Shown here: piece by piece, positions 44,978-53,028 of the stretch
How positions within the stretch are numbered: the first letter of the stretch is position 1
Layout of the letters: each line of letters begins with the position of its first letter
NCBI RefSeq assembly: GCF_910578445.1
Contig: NZ_CAJTQC010000002.1
Location: forward strand, 158,034 to 222,033
Source: an uncultured Duncaniella sp.
Lineage (GTDB): Bacteria; Bacteroidota; Bacteroidia; Bacteroidales; Muribaculaceae
Direction: 5' to 3'
DNA length: 64,000 bases
Notes under the pieces: generated by a model
Database searches by the model: none
Seen by the model: the letters and a program-made list of their open reading frames with translations, nothing else
Told to the model about the DNA's origin: nothing
Made by a program: the position numbers and the translations under genes

Positions 44978-45027
44978 ATCCGAAAAAATAAAAATGAAAC
45001 ATCAACCTCATAACATTTCCTGAAATC

Positions 45028-46047
45028 ATGTCAGATATAAAAAACAGTCCCGCTGCTACACCCGAACAGCGCGAAAACAAAATCCTCATGGTGGCCATGG
45101 GCATAATGGTGGTCATCTGTATAGTGCTTGCGATAATCGGTTTCTGTTTCCTTAATAAGCCTAAGGACATTGTCGAAGGACAGGCCGACGCAACATCCAT
45201 CCGCATCTCCGGCAAGCTCCCCGGACGCGTAGTGAAAATCTATGCCCACGAAGGAGATCTTGTCAAGGCCGGTGATACTCTTGTCCATATCCATTCGTCG
45301 CTTGCCGATGCCAAGCTTATGCAGGCGGAAGGAATGGAGACCGTAGCCCGTACGCAGAACCAGAAGGTCGATGCCGGTACACGCAAGCAGATCGTGCAGG
45401 CTGCCCGCGATTTGGTCAGTCAGGCTGAGGCGGCTGTCGGTATTACCCAGAAGACCTACACGAGAATGCAGAATCTGTTTAACGAGGGTGTGGTGTCCGA
45501 ACAGAAGCGTGATGAGGCCAAGGCTGCCTACGATGCTGCCGTTGCTGCCCACAAGGCAGCCCAGAGCCAGCTCGATCTTGCGGTTTCCGGCGCTCAGAAG
45601 GAAGATAAGGAAAGCGCTGCGGCTATGGTCAATGTCGCAAAAGGCGGAGTGGCCGAAGTGCAGAGTCTTCTCGAAGACCAGTATCTTCTTGCTCCGTGCG
45701 ACGGACAGATTGATGCCGTCTATCCGGAGGAAAGTGAACTCGTGTCGCTTGGCGCTCCTATCATGAGCCTATTGAAACTTAGCGACAAATGGGTTACGTT
45801 CAATGTCCGCGAGGAGCTGCTCAACGACATGCCTATGGGCGGAGAAATCGAGATTATGATTCCTGCTCTTGACCAGAAAAAGACAAAGGCCAAAATCTAC
45901 TATATCCGTGACCTCGGTACGTATGCCACATGGCAGGCCACAAAGGCTACCGGACAATGGGACAGCAAGACCTTCGAGGTGAAGGCCCGCACTCTTGACA
46001 CGATTCCGGCCTTACGTCCGGGCATGAGTGTCGTATATTTCAAATAG
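45028..46047 (+). CDS. HlyD/EmrA-family periplasmic adaptor protein
   Basis: The 339-residue adaptor has one N-terminal membrane anchor (about residues 21-43). A biotinyl-lipoyl-like half follows (ISGKLPGRVVKIYAHEGDLV, KAGDTLVHI), then a helical hairpin of about 110 residues (DAGTRKQIVQAARDLVSQAE). The second lipoyl half (LLAPCDGQIDAVYPEESELV) and a beta-barrel domain (WVTFNVREELLNDM) complete the fold. It joins an inner-membrane transporter to TolC across the periplasm. It is located between the TolC gene and two ABC-2 permease genes. Confidence 0.9.
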   Translation: MSDIKNSPAATPEQRENKILMVAMGIMVVICIVLAIIGFCFLNKPKDIVEGQADATSIRISGKLPGRVVKIYAHEGDLVKAGDTLVHIHSSLADAKLMQAEGMETVARTQNQKVDAGTRKQIVQAARDLVSQAEAAVGITQKTYTRMQNLFNEGVVSEQKRDEAKAAYDAAVAAHKAAQSQLDLAVSGAQKEDKESAAAMVNVAKGGVAEVQSLLEDQYLLAPCDGQIDAVYPEESELVSLGAPIMSLLKLSDKWVTFNVREELLNDMPMGGEIEIMIPALDQKKTKAKIYYIRDLGTYATWQATKATGQWDSKTFEVKARTLDTIPALRPGMSVVYFK

Positions 46048-46104
46048 TCAACCACTGTCCGTCAGTCCTTTCTCCTCAGAGTTGTTTCTAATCAGAAGTT
46101 CCCC

Positions 46105-47259
46105 ATGTTGCTACAGATAATAAAACGCGAACTACGTCGGCTCACATCGAGGAAGATTTATATCTTCATGATGCTGATTGTCCCTGTCGGTTTCACCTTC
46201 TTCTTCCTTAACCTTATGGGCGAGGGGCTGCCGTTGAAAATCCCGGTAGGAGTGGTCGATCTCGACCGCACTTCGCTCTCACGCAAGGTGTGTCGTTCGC
46301 TCAACGCGAGCGAACTCATCGACATCACAGCTGATGCCGAGAGTTTCCACGATGCCATTGAGAAGGTGAAGGGTGGCGAAATATACGGTTTCTTTTATAT
46401 CCCGTCCGATTTCCAGAAAAAGGCTATCGGGGGGGAGACTCCTACATTGTCGTTTTATTCAAACATGACGATTTTCGTTCCCGGCTCGCTTTCGTTCAAG
46501 GGGTTCAAGACCATTGCCGTATCGACGAGCGGCGGTATTGTTAAGACCACGCTTGTCGGCATGGGTGCAAATGAACAGACTGTCGGGGCGATGTTGCAGC
46601 CGGTGGTGATACGCAGTCATCCGCTCAATAATCCGTGGCTGAACTATGCGATTTATCTCAGCCCGTCGTTTATCCCTTGTCTTCTGGCGCTCATTGTGTT
46701 GCTGATGACAGTATTCAGCATCTGTCAGGAAAACAAGACCGGTACGTCGGTCGAATGGCTGAGGATGGCTCGCGGAAATATGGCTGTGGCGCTTGCCGGA
46801 AAACTGTTGCCGCAGACTGTGATTTTCACTTCAGTGGGAGTGGCCATGCAGGCTGTGATGTTCGGTTTTCTCGGATTTCCGCTTAACTGTCATCCTCTCA
46901 ACATGATTTTCGCGATGCTGTTGCTCGTGATGGCCTGTCAGGCGTTCGCTACTTTTATAGCCGAGATGCTTCCGAATCTGCGTATAGCGATGAGCATTGT
47001 CTCGCTGACCGGCATTCTGTGCTTCTCGATTGCAGGATTTTCGTTCCCGGTCGAAAAGATGTATGGCGGAGTCGCTATTTTTTCATATCTTGTCCCCATA
47101 CGCTATTATTTCCTGATTTACATCGATCAGGCTCTTAATGGCATTCCTCTCTATTATTCCCGCTTTTACTACATTGCTCTTCTTGCCTTCCTTCTGTTGC
47201 CTGCATTGGGATTGCGAAGGCTTGCCAAGCGGCTTGAAAATCCTGTTTACGTGCCTTAG
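46105..47259 (+). CDS. ABC-2 type exporter permease, first of pair (YhhJ/YbhS-like)
   Basis: The 384-residue protein has a first helix at about residues 18-40, a large periplasmic domain (about 45-180, with VVDLDRTSLSRKVCRSL and YGFFYIPSDFQKK), and five further helices. This is the ABC2_membrane_3 layout. Motifs such as LTGILCFSIAGFSFPVEKM and SYLVPIRYYFLIYIDQA are typical of the family. It needs an ATP-binding subunit, which is not encoded here. It is in one operon with the adaptor (57 bases upstream) and a second permease (30 bases downstream). Confidence 0.88.
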   Translation: MLLQIIKRELRRLTSRKIYIFMMLIVPVGFTFFFLNLMGEGLPLKIPVGVVDLDRTSLSRKVCRSLNASELIDITADAESFHDAIEKVKGGEIYGFFYIPSDFQKKAIGGETPTLSFYSNMTIFVPGSLSFKGFKTIAVSTSGGIVKTTLVGMGANEQTVGAMLQPVVIRSHPLNNPWLNYAIYLSPSFIPCLLALIVLLMTVFSICQENKTGTSVEWLRMARGNMAVALAGKLLPQTVIFTSVGVAMQAVMFGFLGFPLNCHPLNMIFAMLLLVMACQAFATFIAEMLPNLRIAMSIVSLTGILCFSIAGFSFPVEKMYGGVAIFSYLVPIRYYFLIYIDQALNGIPLYYSRFYYIALLAFLLLPALGLRRLAKRLENPVYVP

Positions 47260-47289
47260 TCACAAGTCGTTTAAAGATAGATAAATAAT

Positions 47290-48537
47290 ATGAACTGGAT
47301 AAAAAGATTATTCCGGGTATGGCGTCGGGAGACTCGTCTTGTGTTTACCGATATAGGTGTGCTGTTGTTCTTCTTCGGACTTCCAATCGCATATCCTATC
47401 GTCTACACCCTGATATATAATCCGGAAGTGGTCAAGAAGATGGACACCGTTGTCGTCGATAACTCACGTAGCGCCGAGAGCCGGGAGCTTGTGAGGGAAC
47501 TTGGGGCGACGCAGTCAATCAATGTTATCGGTTATGCTTCGGACATAAACGAGGCCAAACGTGCATGGCATGAGAAGAAGTGTTACGGTGTAATCGAGAT
47601 TCCGGCTGACTATGCCCGCAAGTTGGGCCGTGGCGAGCAGGCTGTCGCTTCGTTCTACTGCGACATGTCGCTATTGTTGCGCTATCGTCAGTATCTGTTT
47701 TCCATCACCGACGTGCAGATGAATGAGACATTGCGCATCACATCTCAGCGCCTTTCACAAGGAGGGCTGATAACCAGCACGATAGAAGGTCTGCCGGTCA
47801 ACTCACAGGCCAATTTCCTTGGTGATGTCACTCAAGGTTTTGCATCGTTTGTCATGCCGGGTATCGTCGTGCTTATTCTGCAGCAGAGCATGCTTCTCGG
47901 CATCACAATGATTGCCGGTACTTCTCGTGACCGCCGCCGTCGTAACGGAGGTGTCGACCCTCTCGACTACAATGCCGGGCCTCTTGCCACGGTGCTTGGC
48001 AAGTCGCTGTGTTACATGATGGTCTATATCCCGTTGGCCTACTATATACTTGAGATAATCCCTTATATGTTCGCGCTGCCCCATGTGGGGACGTTCTGGA
48101 ATTTCATGCCTGTGGTGTTCGTGTTTCTTCTTGCCACGACCTTCCTTGGACAGACTTTGCAGATTTTTGTCAGAGAGAGGGAGTCGAGTCTTCTTGTCAT
48201 CGTCTTCACCTCTGTCGTTTTCCTGTTCCTATCGGGACTCACATGGCCTCGATATGCGTTCAATAAGTTCTGGTATATGATTTCGGAGCTAATCCCGTCG
48301 ACACTTGGCATGGAAGCTTTGATACGTATCAACAGCAACGGTTCGACCATCTCGCACCTCGGCCATTACTATTGGGGGCTTTGGGCTCTGACCGGATTGT
48401 ATTTTGTCACTGCTGTGGCGCTCCGTTATTTCGCTCAGGGACGCAGGTCGCAGGGAGATGCCGTCGTGCCTGTTTCAGAATCGCATCCCGACAATGAGTG
48501 TCAGCGAAGAGAAGGTGCTGAAATGGGTGAAATTTGA
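47290..48537 (+). CDS. ABC-2 type exporter permease, second of pair
   Basis: This 415-residue relative of the preceding permease has the same topology. There is one helix at about 22-45, a periplasmic domain with VVVDNSRSAESRELVREL and KKCYGVIEIPADYARKL, and five C-terminal helices (GFASFVMPGIVVLILQQSML, FLFLSGLTWPRYAF). The two permeases probably form a heterodimer. The last 21 codons overlap the convergent DUF4421 gene by 63 bases. The tail is hydrophilic (SQGDAVVPVSESHPDNECQ). Confidence 0.87.
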   Translation: MNWIKRLFRVWRRETRLVFTDIGVLLFFFGLPIAYPIVYTLIYNPEVVKKMDTVVVDNSRSAESRELVRELGATQSINVIGYASDINEAKRAWHEKKCYGVIEIPADYARKLGRGEQAVASFYCDMSLLLRYRQYLFSITDVQMNETLRITSQRLSQGGLITSTIEGLPVNSQANFLGDVTQGFASFVMPGIVVLILQQSMLLGITMIAGTSRDRRRRNGGVDPLDYNAGPLATVLGKSLCYMMVYIPLAYYILEIIPYMFALPHVGTFWNFMPVVFVFLLATTFLGQTLQIFVRERESSLLVIVFTSVVFLFLSGLTWPRYAFNKFWYMISELIPSTLGMEALIRINSNGSTISHLGHYYWGLWALTGLYFVTAVALRYFAQGRRSQGDAVVPVSESHPDNECQRREGAEMGEI

Positions 48538-49584
48538 ATTGTAATAAAGAGAACCGTGTGATCTTGCCTGTGCGGAGGCGAAAAGCGCTCCGTGGTTATA
48601 GACACAGCTTAGCGACAGCCGGTAGCTATTCGCAACCATATTGCGGACGCCGTCTGTCGCATCTTCATATGTGCGCTTGTAGCCTAAAGCGCCCATAGCG
48701 GTGAGATTGAGAAGCCATTTGCGTGGTTTCAGCGCCCAGTTCCGGGCATAACCGCCGAGCACTGCTATGTCGCGATAGTGGAATGTATATCTCGGGGTGT
48801 CAAGCGGTAGGGCATCAAGCATATCTTGTGGAAGGTTCTCGAAATTCATGTGGATGTTCTGTTCGCCACATGTGATGCCTGCTATGGCAGTTCCCGATGT
48901 GCGCAGCTGATATTTGGAGAATGTATAGGCTGCTGCGTGTGAGTATTTGTAGTGGTTGAAGAAATAGTATGCGTCGAGGTTGGCAGTGGTGATGTTGACA
49001 TCATCGAAATCATACCGGAAATTTTTACCGTCGTTATAGTCGCCGAGTCGGGTGAGAATCATTCCGCCTTCAGATGATACCTTGCTGTAGTTTATGAAAA
49101 ACCGGGAGCATGTGAAGTCGAAGTTGAAAGTGTGGCGTTGGGTATTTCGGTCAAAAAGTTTGTCGATGTTCCACATGTATCCGACGCTCACAGCCATGAA
49201 GCTGAGATATGCACCGGCATCGGAATAGAGGTTGGAGTGCATCGAAATGAATGAATTTTTAGGAAAAAGCAAGGTCTGTGTCTCGATCCATCCGTAGTTT
49301 TTGCCTTGGAGTTTCCAGTTTTTCCCTGTCCCGACGACATAGTTCTTGTCGTAGGAGTTGAAAGTCTTGTCGCCCCAGTTGTAGACGTTGAGGGCAAAAC
49401 GCGGAAATGCCGGATAGCAGATGGAAGAGTCGTTGATATGGAAACCGTTTTCGATAAGCTGGTTAATCCAGCGCGTGGAACTGCGCGGAAGTGAATCGCA
49501 AGGTGTTGACTGGGCGTGAAGAATGTGTCCTGATGTGAAAATCAGGATTGTAGCTAATATGTATCGCACTGAATTTCTAAGCAT
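48475..49584 (-). CDS. DUF4421-family outer-membrane-type protein
   Basis: The 369-residue protein starts with a signal peptide (SVRYILATILIFTSGHILHAQ). It continues with a beta-barrel-like pattern of alternating aromatic residues (FALNVYNWGDKTFNSYDKNYVVG, split by turns, then GWIETQTLLFPKNSFISMHS). It ends in a strand finishing with F (SSLTLIVGMRF), as is usual for outer-membrane barrels. This matches the Bacteroidetes DUF4421 family of unknown function. I chose the ATG at 49584 because the signal peptide begins there; an open frame runs further upstream. Its last 63 bases overlap the end of the convergent permease gene. Confidence 0.8.
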   Translation of the reverse strand: MLRNSVRYILATILIFTSGHILHAQSTPCDSLPRSSTRWINQLIENGFHINDSSICYPAFPRFALNVYNWGDKTFNSYDKNYVVGTGKNWKLQGKNYGWIETQTLLFPKNSFISMHSNLYSDAGAYLSFMAVSVGYMWNIDKLFDRNTQRHTFNFDFTCSRFFINYSKVSSEGGMILTRLGDYNDGKNFRYDFDDVNITTANLDAYYFFNHYKYSHAAAYTFSKYQLRTSGTAIAGITCGEQNIHMNFENLPQDMLDALPLDTPRYTFHYRDIAVLGGYARNWALKPRKWLLNLTAMGALGYKRTYEDATDGVRNMVANSYRLSLSCVYNHGALFASAQARSHGSLYYNSNFTHFSTFSSLTLIVGMRF

Positions 49585-49764
49585 GATATTGCTCAAACCG
49601 AAAATTGAAGTGTATTTCCATCTGCAAAAATACGTAAATTCTTTGCAAATTTGGTTATATAGTCGTAAATTTACTATTTCTATGGTAGATATGTCCAATA
49701 TTCATCTACTGTAATTTCAGGATGTTTAATAAAATTAAAATGTTTACATAAAAGTATGTGACTT

Positions 49765-50133
49765 ATGAATTTAGTGTTTAATATAATATGGATTGTGTTT
49801 GGCGGGCTTATGGTCGCCGTTGAATACGCTGTTTCGAGTGTGGCAATGATGATTACTATTATAGGTATTCCGTTCGGTTTGCAGACGTTTAAGCTTGCAC
49901 GAGTGGCGTTGTGGCCTTTCGGGACGGAGATTACCGATGATGGCTGGCCGTCGGGTTGTCTCGCCGGGGTGATGAACGTGGTCTGGTGGTTTGTCGGAGG
50001 AATCCCTATTGCCCTGACCCATCTTCTGTGGGGGATAATCTTCTGTGTGACTGTTGTCGGTATCCCGTTCGGCATGCAGCATTTCAAGCTTATGAAACTC
50101 GCGCTTTTCCCCTTCGGGACAAAGGTCGGCTGA
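49765..50133 (+). CDS. YccF-domain inner-membrane protein
   Basis: The 122-residue protein contains two copies of the YccF motif. The first is GLMVAVEYAVSSVAMMITII with IPFGLQTFKLARVALWPFG, and the second is LLWGIIFCVTVVGIPFGMQH with KLMKLALFPFGTKV. Each is a hydrophobic segment followed by GIPFG-x3-F/FKL-x5-PFG. It is a small inner-membrane protein of unknown function that is widely conserved. The gene stands alone between the DUF4421 gene and rpsA. Confidence 0.88.
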   Translation: MNLVFNIIWIVFGGLMVAVEYAVSSVAMMITIIGIPFGLQTFKLARVALWPFGTEITDDGWPSGCLAGVMNVVWWFVGGIPIALTHLLWGIIFCVTVVGIPFGMQHFKLMKLALFPFGTKVG

Positions 50134-50216
50134 AGCCACCGCATGACACGCAGATGTTTTCGGGATGTTTTTGAAGAAAAGTTGGAAACTTGCTGAAAAA
50201 ATCCGTCGGGTAAATG

Positions 50217-50247
50217 CTTGTAGATTGGAATATTATTGCTAACTTTG
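50217..50247 (+). promoter_or_regulatory. Promoter of rpsA
   Basis: CTTG at 50217-50220, 19 bases, then TAACTTTG at 50240-50247. The -7 box is a full match; the -33 box matches three of four. The predicted start is about 58 bases before the rpsA ATG. Confidence 0.55.
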
Positions 50248-50311
50248 CAGCGCTCCGCGGACATCTGCCCGCGGGCATAGAATTAACCTTATTTATTAAC
50301 CCCATTTTTTA

Positions 50312-52108
50312 ATGACTGAAGAAGTAAAAAACTCCCCGATCGCTGACTTCGATTGGGAAGCGTATGCAAACGGTGAGACCAAGGGTGAAAAGACCCGCGA
50401 GGAGCTTACCAAAACCTATGATGAATCGCTCAATACCGTGCGTGACAAGGACGTAATCGAAGGTACCATCATCGCGCTCAACAAGCGTGAGGCTGTGGTT
50501 AACATCGGCTACAAGAGCGACGGCATCATCCCCATGAGCGAATTCCGCTACAACCCCGACATCAAGGTGGGCGACACTGTAGAGGTCTTCATTGAAAATC
50601 AGGAAGACAAGAAGGGTCAGCTCATTCTTTCTCACCGCAAGGCTCGTGCTGCCCGTTCTTGGGACCGCATCAACGAGGCTCTCGAGAAGGACGAAGTCAT
50701 CAAGGGCTACATCAAGTGCCGCACAAAGGGTGGCATGATTGTCGATGTTTTCGGCATCGAAGCCTTCCTCCCCGGCTCACAGATCGACGTGAAGCCCATC
50801 CGCGACTACGATATCTTCGTTGGCAAGACAATGGAGTTCAAGGTCGTGAAGATCAATCAAGAATTCAAGAACGTGGTTGTCAGCCACAAGGCACTCATCG
50901 AGGCCGAACTCGAACAGCAGAAGCGCGAAATCATCGCCAAGCTCGAAAAGGGTCAGGTGCTCGAGGGTTCTGTCAAGAACATCACCAGCTACGGTGTGTT
51001 CATCGACCTCGGCGGCGTAGACGGCCTCATCCACATTACTGACCTCTCTTGGGGCCGCGTAAGCCATCCCGAAGAAGTGGTTCAGCTCGACCAGAAGCTC
51101 AATGTCGTTATCCTCGACTTCGACGACGAGAAGAAGCGCATCGCTCTCGGTCTCAAGCAGCTCCAGCCCCATCCCTGGGATGCCCTCGACGCAAACCTCA
51201 AGGTTGGCGACAAGGTTAAGGGCCGCGTAGTTGTCATGGCTGACTACGGTGCATTCGTAGAAATCGCTCCCGGCGTTGAAGGTCTCATCCACGTGAGCGA
51301 AATGTCTTGGAGCCAGCACCTCCGTTCAGCTCAGGACTTCCTCAAGGTTGGCGACGAAATCGAAGCTGTCATCCTCACCCTCGACCGCGAGGACCGCAAG
51401 ATGTCGCTCGGTCTCAAGCAGCTTAAGAACGATCCTTGGGAAAATATCGAAACCAAATATCCCGTCGGAAGCAAGCACACTGCAAAGGTGCGCAACTTCA
51501 CTAACTTCGGCGTATTCGTTGAAATCGAAGAAGGCGTTGACGGTCTTATCCACATCAGCGACCTCTCTTGGACCAAGAAGGTTAAGCACCCCAGCGAGTT
51601 CACTCAGATCGGTGCTGACATCGACGTTCAGGTTCTCGAAATCGACAAGGACAACCGTCGTCTCTCACTCGGCCACAAGCAGCTCGAAGAGAATCCCTGG
51701 GATGTATTTGAAACAGTCTTCACCGTTGGTTCAATCCACGAAGGAACTATCATCGAGATGGTTGAAAAGGGTGCGGTCATCGCTCTCCCCTACGGTGTAG
51801 AAGGCTTCGCAACTCCCAAGCACCTCGTTAAGGAAGACGGCTCTAAGGCTCAGGTTGACGAGAAGCTCAACTTCAAGGTTATCGAATTCAACAAGGACAG
51901 CAAGCGCATCATCCTCTCACACAGCCGCATCTTCGAAGATGAGCAGAAGGGCGAACGCGCAGAAGCTCCCAAGAAGGCAGCAGGCAACCGTCGCGGTGGC
52001 AACCGTCGTCAGGAAGAGGCTCCCGCCCTCAACACTCCTCTCGAAAAGACCACTCTCGGTGACCTCTCAGCTCTCGCTGAACTCAAGCAGAAACTTGCAG
52101 GCAAGTAA
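50312..52108 (+). CDS. rpsA: 30S ribosomal protein S1
   Basis: S1 binds mRNA and brings it to the 30S subunit. The 598 residues contain six S1 beta-barrel repeats (starting near 48, 130, 212, 298, 383 and 470). Repeats 3-5 carry the strong signature YGVFIDLGGVDGLIHITDLSW and its relatives. The C-terminal tail has a basic stretch RRGGNRRQ. Codon use is visibly more biased (aag, ctc, gac, atc) than in neighbours, as expected of a highly expressed gene. It is transcribed alone from its own promoter and ends in a hairpin terminator. Confidence 0.96.
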   Translation: MTEEVKNSPIADFDWEAYANGETKGEKTREELTKTYDESLNTVRDKDVIEGTIIALNKREAVVNIGYKSDGIIPMSEFRYNPDIKVGDTVEVFIENQEDKKGQLILSHRKARAARSWDRINEALEKDEVIKGYIKCRTKGGMIVDVFGIEAFLPGSQIDVKPIRDYDIFVGKTMEFKVVKINQEFKNVVVSHKALIEAELEQQKREIIAKLEKGQVLEGSVKNITSYGVFIDLGGVDGLIHITDLSWGRVSHPEEVVQLDQKLNVVILDFDDEKKRIALGLKQLQPHPWDALDANLKVGDKVKGRVVVMADYGAFVEIAPGVEGLIHVSEMSWSQHLRSAQDFLKVGDEIEAVILTLDREDRKMSLGLKQLKNDPWENIETKYPVGSKHTAKVRNFTNFGVFVEIEEGVDGLIHISDLSWTKKVKHPSEFTQIGADIDVQVLEIDKDNRRLSLGHKQLEENPWDVFETVFTVGSIHEGTIIEMVEKGAVIALPYGVEGFATPKHLVKEDGSKAQVDEKLNFKVIEFNKDSKRIILSHSRIFEDEQKGERAEAPKKAAGNRRGGNRRQEEAPALNTPLEKTTLGDLSALAELKQKLAGK

Positions 52109-52141
52109 TATTTGCTGAAAGTTTCAGAGATAAATAATCAG

Positions 52142-52174
52142 GCAGGAATCGCAATCAGTGCGGTTCCTGCTTTT
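52142..52174 (+). terminator. Rho-independent terminator of rpsA
   Basis: A 12-bp stem with one G-T pair (52142-52153 with 52159-52170) and a 5-base loop is followed by TTTTGTTTTG. It sits 34 bases after the rpsA stop. Confidence 0.82.
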
Positions 52175-52359
52175 GTTTTGTCTGTGCGGTCAGGGCTCAT
52201 CGTGGATGTAGCCTTCTGTCGGATATTCATGGTATGCGAGGACGCAACAGGATAGTAAGATAAGCAATAAAAAGCTTTGTGGGCAAGGTTTCAAACTTTG
52301 CGTGCAAAGTTTTTCAATTAAAATACGTATCTTTGCGAATAAAGATTCGTTTTTTCATT

Positions 52360-52929
52360 ATGAAAAAGAGTATAATTACAATTATAACAGTAGTTTGCTG
52401 TCTGGCTACGATAGGCTGTGGACGGTCGGATAAGGCTGTCTCTGTCACGGACGCCGGTGAAGTGGTTGAAGTGCAGCAGTCGCAGCTCGAAGAGGCTCTG
52501 TCGGCAGGCAATCTGAAGCAGGCTTCAGTGATGGCCGACAGCATGTCGCTTTTCGTCGACGATTTTACACCTGAACAGACCGTGCAGGTGCTGACTGCGT
52601 TTGTGTCAATCCACAATGATGCGTCGAAGAGACGCGAAACGCGCCGTGACCTCGAAACGTTGCGCAAGTACGTGGATGTCTATGACATTGCGCTGAGTGT
52701 CAACCCCAAAGATACGCGTGCGGCCTTCAAAAAGGCAATGAGCCGGAATCCCGAGCTTGATTTCGATTCGATAGCCAAGACGTTCAGGGAGAAACTCAAC
52801 CAGTATGATTCCATGCAGGATGGCTCTCTTGTAGGCGCGAAGCCGGCCGAATCCGACACGGTTGCGAAAACCGACAGTAGCGCAGCCGCACCAAAGGGAC
52901 TACCGTTGGAGCTTCGTCCCGCGGAATGA
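52360..52929 (+). CDS. Small lipoprotein of unknown function
   Basis: The 189-residue product starts with a lipoprotein signal (MKKSIITIITVVCCLATIGC, Cys20). The rest is a mostly helical, charged domain (VVEVQQSQLEEALSAGNL, KRRETRRDLETLRKYVDVYD) and a low-complexity Ala/Thr/Asp tail. No family is recognised. I chose the ATG at 52360 over an upstream in-frame GTG because the signal peptide begins here. A -7 element (TATCTTTG, 52328-52335) lies just upstream. It precedes the YfhO gene by 99 bases and may not share its transcript. Confidence 0.75.
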   Translation: MKKSIITIITVVCCLATIGCGRSDKAVSVTDAGEVVEVQQSQLEEALSAGNLKQASVMADSMSLFVDDFTPEQTVQVLTAFVSIHNDASKRRETRRDLETLRKYVDVYDIALSVNPKDTRAAFKKAMSRNPELDFDSIAKTFREKLNQYDSMQDGSLVGAKPAESDTVAKTDSSAAAPKGLPLELRPAE

Positions 52930-53028
52930 GACCGGGGCTTGGCCATCTCGGTTAAATAACCGGACGGGATGCCTTAAGCAATAAGTTTAGTGCAAGATTT
53001 TAACGCTCAATTCATATAACAGATTCCG

